The position numbers and the translations under genes are program-made. A stretch of DNA of 6,358 bases from Thiotrichaceae bacterium. GTDB lineage: Bacteria; Pseudomonadota; Gammaproteobacteria; Thiotrichales; Thiotrichaceae. Below, in pieces: positions 1-5,798 of this stretch (positions within the stretch are counted from its first letter, which is position 1; each line of letters begins with the position of its first letter). The notes beneath the pieces were generated by a model. It did no database searches. It saw only the letters and a list, made by a program, of their open reading frames with translations, and had not been told where the DNA came from. The stretch is taken from positions 1 to 6,358 of the forward strand of contig JALVEA010000493.1 of assembly GCA_027008665.1 (NCBI GenBank), read 5' to 3'.

Positions 1-1061
1 AACAAAAGCCTCGTTATGATGGGCGTTGTCGTCATCGTAGCGAGCCTCGTGCTGGGGTTGAGCCTGTGATTCGTTTTCGTAATCCTACCGATGGTGAAGT
101 AGTAATTGATGATTTGGTGAAAGGTAAAATTGTCATTGCCAATAAAGAGCTGGATGATCTTATTATTGCCCGTTCTGATGGCACACCAACTTATAATTTA
201 ACCGTGGTTGTAGATGATATTGATATGCAGATGACCCATATTATTCGGGGCGATGATCATATTAATAACACGCCACGTCAGATTAATATGTACAAAGCCC
301 TTGGTGCAGAGCTACCAAAATTTGCGCATGTTCCTATGATTTTAGGTGATGATGGTAAACGTCTATCAAAGCGTCATGGTGCAGTGGGTGTGATGCAATA
401 CCGTGAAGAGGGTTATTTACCACAGGCATTATTAAATTATCTAATACGCCTTGGTTGGTCGCATGGTGATCAGGAAATTTTTACTCGTGAAGAAATGATT
501 GCCCTATTTGATATTAGCGATGTACATAGCGCACCATCAACTTTTAATACAGAAAAACTGCAATGGTTAAATCAGCAGTATATTAAAACATTACCCGTAG
601 AAGAAATTATCAAGCATTTACACTGGCATATTGAAGAGCAAAATCTAGATATTTCAAACGGTCCTGAATTAGCAGATGTTGTTAATGCTTTACGTGAACG
701 TGCTAAAAGTTTAGTTGATTTAGTCGCTAGCTGTCGTTATTACTATGAAGATTTTACCGAATATGATGTCAATGCGGCGAAGAAAAATTTCAAAACAGCA
801 ACACCTGATATTATGCAAGCGTTACTGGATCAATTAGAAAGTTTATCAGAGTGGCAACTTGATAGCATTGATGCTGCTATAAAAGCAACCTGTGAAAAAC
901 TGGATTTAAAACTCAACAAGGTTGGACCACCCTTACGAGTTGCAGTGACAGGAAGCGCGATGTCACCGTCATTGGATGTTACTTTAAAGCTAGTAGGGCG
1001 GGAGCGTACTTTAAAGCGACTTACTCAAGCGATTGCCTTTAACCGCGCTAAATATGCTTAG
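1..1061 (+). CDS. gltX: Glutamyl-tRNA synthetase, 3' part (5' end outside window)
   Basis: This cytosolic class I aminoacyl-tRNA synthetase charges tRNA-Glu with glutamate, using ATP. The reading frame is open from base 3 to the TAG at 1059-1061, giving 352 residues. Compared with E. coli GltX (471 residues), about 116 N-terminal residues, including the HIGH motif, lie beyond the left edge; a GTG at 66 is internal. Visible features, in order, are the end of the zinc-binding insert (YDGRCRH, with Cys at 27-29 and His at 33-35, equivalent to E. coli C125 and H127), the IIRGDDHINNTPRQ segment of the active site, and the KMSKS-type loop KRLSKRHG at 357-380. The all-helical anticodon-binding domain follows and ends in VGPPLRVAVTGSAMSPSLDV, which is typical of the family. 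The gene faces cas6 tail to tail with a gap of 42 bp and no clear terminator between them. The assignment is secure from close whole-length resemblance to gammaproteobacterial GltX; there is no frameshift. Confidence 0.97.
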   Translation, partial: QKPRYDGRCRHRSEPRAGVEPVIRFRNPTDGEVVIDDLVKGKIVIANKELDDLIIARSDGTPTYNLTVVVDDIDMQMTHIIRGDDHINNTPRQINMYKALGAELPKFAHVPMILGDDGKRLSKRHGAVGVMQYREEGYLPQALLNYLIRLGWSHGDQEIFTREEMIALFDISDVHSAPSTFNTEKLQWLNQQYIKTLPVEEIIKHLHWHIEEQNLDISNGPELADVVNALRERAKSLVDLVASCRYYYEDFTEYDVNAAKKNFKTATPDIMQALLDQLESLSEWQLDSIDAAIKATCEKLDLKLNKVGPPLRVAVTGSAMSPSLDVTLKLVGRERTLKRLTQAIAFNRAKYA

Positions 1062-1103
1062 AAAACAGACCTAATATAATGTGAAATACACGGAAATAGA
1101 TAG

Positions 1104-1793
1104 TTATTCACTAGCAACAAGGGACTTAATCCCTTTATGCGGTAAAAATATCCCACAGCCTAGCTGTCTATTTCCACCTAAGCCTACTTGTTGTATTTTA
1201 ATTGAGGCATCGCTATCTAAATCAGCAATCATTAAATGACGGGTATGCAAATTACCGTTTGGGGTCTTAATAATATGTGCTTTGCCACTCATCATTTTTT
1301 TGATATTCCCCCCTGTAATTTGTTTAAATTCAATAGCACAACGCTGTAAAAATTCATCTTCAGACTCGTTTTTATCGCTTACTACATGACGTGAAAAAAT
1401 AATACTGGTATTGACTAATTTCTTTTGTTTGGGTTTACCAAGTTTTAATGCATGATCAGCAATGGTTAGTGTCTTGCCAGAGAGGGCTTCGGTCTTCTCA
1501 ATAAATTCACTGGGTATACGCAAATAGAGTCGAGTACGACGAGAGGGGTAGAGGACTTGGTTTTCACCATCTTCAGGACGCATCCAACCATTATTACTTT
1601 CCGCCACAAAAAGTTGGTGAATGCCAATCTGTTTGTTCGCTTTAAGCCATGGCAGTGTTTGTTGCAATTGTTGTTTTAATTCCCATGCATGATCAAGCGG
1701 TAACTGCTTACAGCTAATATTAAAACTAATGTCAATAATCTCATCAGGTACTTGATAAGGTAATGTTTTATCTTCATCTTGTTGCCAGAACAT
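1104..1793 (-). CDS. cas6: CRISPR-associated endoribonuclease Cas6 (Cas6/Cmx6, I-MYXAN-like), orphan
   Basis: The 229-residue product resembles the Cas6/Cmx6 family, first defined with Myxococcus-type CRISPR systems. Cas6 enzymes cut the repeat in pre-crRNA to release guide RNAs. Recognisable blocks are an N-terminal RAMP-type strand followed by LPLDHAWELKQQL (residues 31-43), then GIHQ (57-60), NGWMRP (68-73), a basic SRRTRLYLRIP strand (84-94), FSRHVV (133-138), HTRHLMIADL (183-192) and the glycine-rich GLGGNRQLGCGIFLPHKGI (204-222) characteristic of Cas6. His35 in the first helix is a candidate catalytic residue by analogy with other Cas6 proteins (inference). The ATG has a good ribosome site (AGGA, 7-nt spacing). 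It lies 25 bp downstream of a small unknown ORF on the same strand and is probably cotranscribed with it. No array, effector, cas1 or cas2 is present in the window, so it would have to act on arrays elsewhere or do something else. The ORF is intact, with no stop or frameshift. Confidence 0.85.
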   Translation of the reverse strand: MFWQQDEDKTLPYQVPDEIIDISFNISCKQLPLDHAWELKQQLQQTLPWLKANKQIGIHQLFVAESNNGWMRPEDGENQVLYPSRRTRLYLRIPSEFIEKTEALSGKTLTIADHALKLGKPKQKKLVNTSIIFSRHVVSDKNESEDEFLQRCAIEFKQITGGNIKKMMSGKAHIIKTPNGNLHTRHLMIADLDSDASIKIQQVGLGGNRQLGCGIFLPHKGIKSLVASE

Positions 1794-1818
1794 GTGGGTA
1801 TCCTAAGTATTTAAACGA

Positions 1819-2061
1819 TTAGCGAGCGGACTCAAAGGCTAGATTCAGTTGCTCATGCCAATCTTCTGGACGGTCATTGTAATTCGGTGGTTCTATATCA
1901 ACCTGAAAGAACAATTCGCCCGTTTCTATCGCATAGCTTTGAAGTGTTTTTTTCAACTCTTCAAAGCTTGAAATATCATCTCCGCTTTGTAATAAAATTG
2001 AACTGAGTGATAGCATAATGATTTTCTCTTCGTTTTCGGGTGTGTTAGCACAAAAGGTCAT
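1819..2061 (-). CDS. Small acidic protein of unknown function upstream of cas6
   Basis: I do not recognise this product. The longest reading is 80 residues from ATG at 2061, but that start has no Shine-Dalgarno sequence. The ATG at 2014-2016 is preceded by AAGAG at about 8 nt and gives a 65-residue protein beginning MLSLSSILLQSGDD, which I consider the more likely product. The chain is acidic, with a hydrophobic N-terminus too short and interrupted to be a clear membrane segment, a helix-like middle (SFEELKKTLQSYAIETG) and a strand followed by EPPNYNDRPEDWHEQLNLAFESAR, which reads like a folded small domain. Its stop is 25 bp before the cas6 start on the same strand, so the two are likely one transcription unit. 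The 226-bp palindrome lies just upstream and may contain or separate the promoter. A link to CRISPR function is only positional. There is some chance that it is not translated. Confidence 0.55.
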   Translation of the reverse strand: MTFCANTPENEEKIIMLSLSSILLQSGDDISSFEELKKTLQSYAIETGELFFQVDIEPPNYNDRPEDWHEQLNLAFESAR

Positions 2062-2082
2062 TGTATAGATGTTCAGATATTA

Positions 2083-2308
2083 AATTTCTTCGGAATCGAG
2101 TGCTTTAGCCTCGTCTAAGGAAGTCCCAAGCAATGAATTTACGAATCTTACTTGCCCTTTTGTCCCTGTTTGAATCATCTCAATCGTTGCGTAGAATAAC
2201 TATGCGCCTCTTGAGATACTCCAATCAGGAACAAAAAATCAGCGCAATATGGGTAAATTCATTACTTGAAACTTCCTAACGGGGCTAAAGCCACCGATTC
2301 TGGAAATT
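2083..2308. repeat. 226-bp imperfect palindrome, MITE/foldback-like element
   Basis: Two arms (about 2083-2194 and 2200-2308) are inverted copies of each other around a 5-nt centre (AATAA, 2195-2199). The outer 60 bp match best: AATTTC at 2083 against GAAATT at 2303, GAATCG at 2093 against CGATTC at 2295, and GCTTTAGCC at 2102 against GGCTAAAGC at 2283. AGGAAGT at 2118 pairs with ACTTCCT at 2271. An unbroken 11-bp match, AATGAATTTAC (2132-2142), pairs with GTAAATTCATT (2253-2263). The innermost halves have diverged more but still pair over CCTG, ATCTCAA and the terminal TAG. No ORF of note lies inside, and no clear target-site duplication is visible in the AT-rich flanks. It fills most of the 298-bp gap between htpX and the small ORF. 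It is probably a non-autonomous mobile element; the RNA of either strand would fold into one long hairpin. Confidence 0.75.
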
Positions 2309-2359
2309 ATTTATATGAAAGTCTGTCTATTAAATAACACAATTTACAGTACTAATAAA

Positions 2360-3214
2360 TTACAAAGCTCTTAATGCTGCAATACGATTTTCTAAAGGAG
2401 GATGGGTTGAGAATAACTCCATAAAACTTTTTTTAGAAGCAATGCCAAATGCCGCCATTTCGCCATTTAAGTGCGATTCTTCAGTATCGCCTCGAAGGCG
2501 TTCTAAAGCTGCGATCATCTTAGCCTTGCCTACCAGTTTCGCTGCGTCCGCATCGGCATGGAATTCCCGGTGACGGGAGTACCAATAGGTGATGATAGAA
2601 GCCAATGCACCCAAGGTCATTTCTAGCGCAATGACAACTAGCATATGAGCAATAAAACCTAAGCCTTCTTCGCCATCTTCACTGAGCGCGCTACTAATTG
2701 CACCTGCAATAAGGCGAGCGGCAAAGATAACAAAGGTATTAATAACTCCTTGTAATAATGCCATAGTCACCATATCGCCATTGGCGATATGGCTCACTTC
2801 ATGCGCTAGTACCGCTTCTACTTCACCTTGATTCATTTGATCCAGCAAACCCGTGCTGACAGCGACTAGGGCATCATTGCGTTTCATGCCTGTCGCAAAG
2901 GCATTCATTTCTGGAGAATCATAAATCGCAACTTCTGGCATACCGATACCTGCTGCATTTGCCTGTTGTTGAATCGTATTAATTAACCATCTCTCTTCTG
3001 AAGTGCTTGGGTTTTCAATAACGACTAATCCCATTGTACGTTTTGCCATCCATTTGGAAATAGCAAGAGAGATAAAAGAGCCACCCATACCAATGACAAG
3101 TGCAATAATTAACATGCCAGGTACACTTTTTGATGAGACACCAAAGACGGTAAGAATGATGGTTAACAATACCATAATTGCTAGGTTGGTAAGGATAAAT
3201 AAAAATATACGCAT
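2360..3214 (-). CDS. htpX: Inner-membrane zinc metalloprotease HtpX (M48 family)
   Basis: HtpX is a membrane-embedded zinc endopeptidase that degrades misfolded or damaged inner-membrane proteins and works alongside FtsH. The 284-residue product is close to the 293 residues of E. coli HtpX. Two N-terminal membrane segments (about residues 4-24 and 33-53) are followed by the cytosolic catalytic part with the zinc site HEVSH (138-142, ligands His138 and His142, catalytic Glu139). A second pair of hydrophobic stretches (about 152-175 and 187-211) precedes SRHREFHAD (213-221), where Glu217 is the third zinc ligand. The C-terminus holds the family signature FSTHPPLENRIAALR. The ATG at 3214 has AGGA at 7 nt, and the start matches the E. 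coli MRI...LLTNLA opening. A sigma-32-like promoter lies 57-85 bp upstream, fitting the heat-shock control known for htpX in enterics. The gene stands alone; the next leftward gene is about 300 bp away, past the palindrome. Confidence 0.96.
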   Translation of the reverse strand: MRIFLFILTNLAIMVLLTIILTVFGVSSKSVPGMLIIALVIGMGGSFISLAISKWMAKRTMGLVVIENPSTSEERWLINTIQQQANAAGIGMPEVAIYDSPEMNAFATGMKRNDALVAVSTGLLDQMNQGEVEAVLAHEVSHIANGDMVTMALLQGVINTFVIFAARLIAGAISSALSEDGEEGLGFIAHMLVVIALEMTLGALASIITYWYSRHREFHADADAAKLVGKAKMIAALERLRGDTEESHLNGEMAAFGIASKKSFMELFSTHPPLENRIAALRAL

Positions 3215-3270
3215 GGTTTTTTCCTGTTTTTAAAAATAATCTATTTTACTTTATATAAAGGTAGACCATT

Positions 3271-3299
3271 TACATGGGTACTATGAGGGGGGAAACAAG
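3271..3299 (-). promoter_or_regulatory. Candidate sigma-32 (heat-shock) promoter of htpX
   Basis: Read on the minus strand, CTTGTTT (3293-3299) is followed after 14 nt by CCCATGTA (3271-3278). This resembles the RpoH consensus CTTGAAA...CCCCATnTA in the CTTG core, in the -10 block and in spacing. The predicted transcript starts about 50 nt before the htpX ATG. A TATAAAG box near 3254-3260 could be a sigma-70 alternative. The call rests on motif likeness plus the known heat-shock control of htpX in other bacteria. Confidence 0.4.
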
Positions 3300-3441
3300 G
3301 TTATTAACTAAAATTCATCTAAAAACTATTTTTGATAAGTAGATTATTAGCTTGACTAAAAGACAGAAAAATGGTTGGCCGAGTGTTTAGTGAATACTAT
3401 TGATTAAAAAGCCAATGCTCCGATTTTTTTAGGGAAAATTG

Positions 3442-3491
3442 GAATAATTCGATTGATTGAGAGCTTCTAAAAGCTAAATCGAGATTATTTC
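3442..3491. repeat. Interrupted 50-nt hairpin next to tRNA-Pro
   Basis: Left arm 3442-3454 pairs with 3477-3491 over 13 bp, with single-base bulges at 3488 and 3483. A further 5-bp stem, AGCTT (3462-3466) with AAGCT (3471-3475), closes a CTAA loop. The 7 nt at 3455-3461 are unpaired. It ends 11 nt beyond the tRNA-Pro 3' end on the tRNA's strand, where it could terminate or mark the end of the tRNA transcript, although only TTTT follows after a few bases. Read rightwards it is followed by TGTTTTT, a better U-tract, but no rightward gene precedes it. Confidence 0.5.
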
Positions 3492-3502
3492 TGTTTTTAA
3501 TA

Positions 3503-3579
3503 TGGTCGGGACGGCGAGGTTCGAACTCACGACCCCCACACCCCCAGTGTGGTGCGCTACCAGACTGCGCTACGCCCCG
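3503..3579 (-). tRNA. tRNA-Pro, anticodon GGG
   Basis: This is a 77-nt cloverleaf on the minus strand with the 3' CCA encoded (3503-3505). The acceptor stem CGGGGCG pairs with CGTCCCG (one G-T pair). The D arm contains the usual AGCGCAGTCTGGTAGCGC. The anticodon stem CCACA/TGTGG is perfect and closes the loop CTGGGGG, placing GGG at positions 34-36. The T loop is TTCGAAC on a GTGAG/CTCGC stem. A cytidine at position 1 pairing with G72 is typical of bacterial proline tRNAs. It reads proline CCC and CCU codons. It stands alone, and no duplicated 3' fragment that would betray an integrated element is seen in the window. Confidence 0.96.
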
Positions 3580-3590
3580 ACAGGCGGCGA

Positions 3591-3619
3591 AGAATACAGG
3601 ATTTTATTTGAAATATAAA
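3591..3619 (-). promoter_or_regulatory. Promoter of tRNA-Pro
   Basis: On the minus strand a -10 box TATTCT (3591-3596) lies 17 nt from a weak -35 TTTATA (3614-3619). The bases between the -10 box and the tRNA (TCGCCGCCT, 3582-3590) form a GC-rich discriminator in otherwise AT-rich DNA. Such discriminators are characteristic of stable-RNA promoters under stringent (ppGpp) control. The transcript would start only a few bases before the mature tRNA. Confidence 0.5.
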
Positions 3620-3781
3620 GTTTATTAGAATATTTTTATAAATTAATTCCTTTTATATTAACAATTAATCCTTTTATAAAAAAGTTTCATACAAAATGCT
3701 TTTGTTTATGTAAAGTGTGGGGTATTTACGGTTTCTAGGCTATATTTATCATCATTTCTTCAAAAATAATGATATTAATCG

Positions 3782-4483
3782 ATGATTCTTATGAAAAAAT
3801 TATTCATTTTCTTACTTCTTGGTTTTTTATTGCTCTCATTATTCGGCTATTTCTGTGCTTATAAGAGACTCGCTCCTAAAATTGAGGCAGATATAAAAAA
3901 CAAAGTTAAAAATTCTTTGGTTCGTAACAACTTGGCAACAATACAAGTAGAAACAGATGGTAGAGATATTACGTTAAAAGGTGAGGTCGGTTCGGAAGAG
4001 CTAAAAGCTAAAGCGTTACGAGTAGCTGCTATTGATGGTTATCATACAATAATGAATAATATCGTGGTTGCACAGACTCCAGTTGCTCTAAAATCTAGCC
4101 TTGAACCTTATTTTCTCCTTATAAAGGTGAAAGAGGATCAATCTATTCTTCTTCGTGGCTATGTTCCCGATATGCCACTAAAAAATACATTGCTGAGTGT
4201 GGCAAATAGTCGTTATGGCAAGTCCCATGTTACAGATCGTTTATCCATAAAATCCAACCCTCCGTTGAATTGGCAAGAAATTCTTATGACAGCACTAAAT
4301 TCTTTACCAGACCTAGAGCAAGCTCAGATAAAGGTATCAAATAATAAATTTGAATTGACAGGGTTAGCTGATTCTGAAAAATCACGCCAGAAAATTGCGA
4401 TATATTTGGAAAACAATCTACCAAAAAATTATATAGGGAGTTTGGATATAGGGATTATTCCAGCGAAGGAAGGAGTAAAGTAA
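3782..4483 (+). CDS. Membrane-anchored protein with three BON-like repeats
   Basis: The 233-residue product has an N-terminal KK plus a hydrophobic stretch (about residues 7-25), which reads as a signal anchor. The Cys25 context (GYFC) does not fit a lipobox. The rest would lie in the periplasm and divides into three BON-like units, each with the hallmark strand-glycine pattern: ITLKGEV (63-69), ILLRGYV (122-128) and FELTGLA (190-196). The first unit (about 35-96) is the most canonical; the second (about 107-157) and third (about 164-226) are weaker. BON domains are thought to bind lipid or peptidoglycan-associated surfaces; tandem BONs occur in mycobacterial ArfA ahead of an OmpA domain, which is absent here. 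The start is uncertain: neither ATG 3782 nor ATG 3791 (giving MKKLFIF) has a Shine-Dalgarno sequence, and the latter gives a more typical signal. The stop overlaps the ATG of the next gene (TAATG), so the two are translationally coupled. Specific function is unknown. Confidence 0.8.
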   Translation: MILMKKLFIFLLLGFLLLSLFGYFCAYKRLAPKIEADIKNKVKNSLVRNNLATIQVETDGRDITLKGEVGSEELKAKALRVAAIDGYHTIMNNIVVAQTPVALKSSLEPYFLLIKVKEDQSILLRGYVPDMPLKNTLLSVANSRYGKSHVTDRLSIKSNPPLNWQEILMTALNSLPDLEQAQIKVSNNKFELTGLADSEKSRQKIAIYLENNLPKNYIGSLDIGIIPAKEGVK

Positions 4484-5286
4484 TGGGCTATCTTGTTTGG
4501 CAGATAGGGTTGTGTTTGGGGGGAGCATTATTATCAGGAGCTGTTCTTGGTTGGTTTTTTCGAGGTGGTTGTCAACATAAATTGGTGAAAGTTGTTGATG
4601 ACTGGTCACAACGCTTTGCTTTTGTTGAAAAAGAAAGGGATCGCTTGGCACTAAAAGTGCAAGATAGAGATAAGCTTAGCTATGAAAATAAGAGCTTATT
4701 AAGTCGCTTAAAGGCGATGGAAAATGGAGCAAATTTAGCCAGTAATGTTTTAAAAGATAATAAAGAAAAACTAGATGCTGCCGAGCATAATTTGGCTGAG
4801 ATAGAATCATTATTAGAACAACGCAACCTAACAATAGCAGAATTAAAAGATGATTTAGGTGTGATGAAGGAAAAGGAAGAGCTGATTAAAAAGAGGTACC
4901 TGGCATCTGAAGAACTAAATTTTTCTTCTGAAGATAAAGAAAAATACGAGATCAAATTAAAGAAGCTAGCTGAGGAGCTACAAGCAAGTGATAAGGCACA
5001 ACAATCAAATTTGAACGAAATTGCAGCTCTACAAGCTTTATTGGAAGTCTACGAAGAAGGAAGTGATGGTTTGCTAGAGAAGGAAGAGCAATTACAAAAA
5101 GCCTTGTCTAATGCAGAAAGCTTAAATAAGAAGTATGAAAAACAGGTAAAAAAGTACAATCTTCAGATAGAAAAATTAACGAATGATTTAAAGTCTAGCA
5201 AAGAAAAAGAACAGGTGAGTGAAGAGGAGATTAAAACGATACTTGCTTTATTAAAAGCGCATGATAAGGATACGGACAGAAAATGA
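4483..5286 (+). CDS. Membrane-anchored long coiled-coil protein of unknown function
   Basis: I do not recognise a named family. The 267-residue product begins with one membrane segment (about residues 4-26, LVWQIGLCLGGALLSGAVLGWFF) containing a GxxxG packing motif at Gly19/Gly23. Arg27 and a short basic stretch follow, so the anchor is probably in the inner membrane; orientation is uncertain. From about residue 45 to the end it is almost entirely charged helix rich in Lys, Glu and Leu with heptad-like spacing, broken near 142-150 and 190-196 (EEGSDG). That is a long coiled coil in roughly three sections. No catalytic motif is visible. The ATG overlaps the stop of the BON gene by one base and has GGAAGGAG about 8 nt upstream, so the products are made together and plausibly form one envelope complex (inference). 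A strong terminator 55 bp after the stop closes the two-gene operon. The coiled coil could be a scaffold or spacer. Confidence 0.8.
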   Translation: MGYLVWQIGLCLGGALLSGAVLGWFFRGGCQHKLVKVVDDWSQRFAFVEKERDRLALKVQDRDKLSYENKSLLSRLKAMENGANLASNVLKDNKEKLDAAEHNLAEIESLLEQRNLTIAELKDDLGVMKEKEELIKKRYLASEELNFSSEDKEKYEIKLKKLAEELQASDKAQQSNLNEIAALQALLEVYEEGSDGLLEKEEQLQKALSNAESLNKKYEKQVKKYNLQIEKLTNDLKSSKEKEQVSEEEIKTILALLKAHDKDTDRK

Positions 5287-5334
5287 GGATTTCCTAGAAA
5301 AGGATAATGAGTCAACGGTGTGAGTTTTAGCTGA

Positions 5335-5372
5335 CAAAAAAGCACTTTCTTTTTTAAGAAAGTGCTTTTTTA
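5335..5372. terminator. Bidirectional rho-independent terminator
   Basis: A perfect 11-bp stem (AGCACTTTCTT, 5341-5351, with 5356-5366) closes a TTTT loop. It is flanked by an A-run on the left (5335-5340) and a T-run on the right (5366-5371), so it gives a U-tract in both directions. It serves both the rightward BON/coiled-coil operon and the leftward infA, whose stop is about 33 bp away. Confidence 0.93.
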
Positions 5373-5404
5373 TTATACACTTGAGACAAAAACTCTAAGA
5401 AATA

Positions 5405-5623
5405 CTACTTACTACGGTAAGTAATCCTTCCCTTTGATAGATCGTATGGAGTTAATTGCACAGTGACCTGATCACCTGTGAGTATGCGTATATAATTTTT
5501 ACGCATACGCCCAGAAATATGTGCATTTACAATGTGTCCGTTTTCTAATTCTACTCGGAAGGTGGTGTTAGGTAAGGTTTCAATAACCTTTCCTTCCATT
5601 TCAATGTGCTCTTCTTTAGACAT
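5405..5623 (-). CDS. infA: Translation initiation factor IF-1
   Basis: IF-1 binds the A site of the 30S subunit during initiation and cooperates with IF-2 and IF-3. At 72 residues it has exactly the E. coli length and is a single OB (S1-like) fold. The sequence reads IEMEGKVIETLPNTTFRVELENGHIVNAHISGRMRKNYIRILTGDQVTVQLTPYDLSKGRITYRS with only conservative changes from the enteric protein; one continuous match covers the whole chain. The ATG at 5623 fixes the usual M-x-K-E start. Its ribosome site is poor (no AGGAGG-like stretch; AAGAG is 14 nt away). A candidate promoter, TTGAAA (5655-5660) with GATTAT (5633-5638), would leave a leader of only a few bases, so translation may depend little on a Shine-Dalgarno sequence. 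It is a single-gene unit ending at the shared bidirectional terminator. Confidence 0.98.
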   Translation of the reverse strand: MSKEEHIEMEGKVIETLPNTTFRVELENGHIVNAHISGRMRKNYIRILTGDQVTVQLTPYDLSKGRITYRSK

Positions 5624-5632
5624 GTCTTAGTG

Positions 5633-5660
5633 ATAATCTCTTTAAAAATTTCTATTTCAA
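5633..5660 (-). promoter_or_regulatory. Candidate infA promoter
   Basis: On the minus strand, TTGAAA (5655-5660) and GATTAT (5633-5638) are separated by 16 nt. The -35 is good and the -10 is mediocre. Transcription would start about 3 nt before the ATG, giving a near-leaderless message; a promoter further upstream is equally possible. Confidence 0.25.
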
Positions 5661-5680
5661 GTATTGGTTTTTTCCTAAAA

Positions 5681-5703
5681 TTCTGAGAATGATAATCTCA
5701 GAA
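5681..5703. promoter_or_regulatory. Perfect inverted repeat between infA and fabD (possible operator)
   Basis: TTCTGAGA (5681-5688) and TCTCAGAA (5696-5703) are perfect inverted copies separated by 7 nt. It has no adjacent U-tract, so it does not look like a terminator. The decamer TGATAATCTC inside it (5690-5699) recurs as a direct repeat at 5631-5640, over the putative infA -10 region. A protein-binding site controlling infA is possible; the regulator is unknown. Confidence 0.4.
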
Positions 5704-5798
5704 CCAGTCGGGTATTATCTACTCCTTATTATTTATAACAAGTAATTTCTTAATATTTGGATCAAATTAGTGATAAATAGTGCTTTATTTATGAAATT

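Larger units (their letters stand above)
3215..3502. other. Intergenic region between htpX and tRNA-Pro
   Basis: This 288-bp stretch holds the candidate htpX promoter (3271-3299) and an interrupted hairpin (3442-3491). Between about 3300 and 3440 I see AT-rich sequence with no convincing ORF, repeat or RNA motif. Confidence 0.6.

Noticed and set aside
1119..1135. AAGGGA-N5-TCCCTT hairpin near the gltX/cas6 junction as a terminator
   Set aside because: It lies inside the cas6 coding end and has no U-tract in either direction.
3003..3233. 76-codon rightward ORF over the htpX N-terminus
   Set aside because: It is fully antisense to the conserved htpX 5' end, has no recognisable product and no ribosome site; a shadow of the real gene.
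3503..3579. tRNA-Pro as an integration site for a genomic island
   Set aside because: No integrase gene and no repeated tRNA 3' fragment are visible on either side within the window.
3782..3862. Lipoprotein signal peptide on the BON protein
   Set aside because: The residues before Cys25 (FGYF) do not fit a lipobox; a plain signal anchor is the better reading.
4418..4955. Leftward ORFs of 77 and 91 codons over the BON/coiled-coil junction
   Set aside because: Antisense to two well-supported coupled genes; the Ser/Phe/Leu-rich composition is what the reverse of a Lys/Glu-rich coiled coil gives.
5163..5345. 60-codon leftward ORF at the end of the coiled-coil gene
   Set aside because: Antisense shadow running into the terminator; no family likeness.
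5687..5705. Fur box over the infA-side inverted repeat
   Set aside because: The AATGATAATC core matches the Fur consensus, but the right half diverges and the actual symmetry (TTCTGAGA/TCTCAGAA) is different, with no iron gene nearby.
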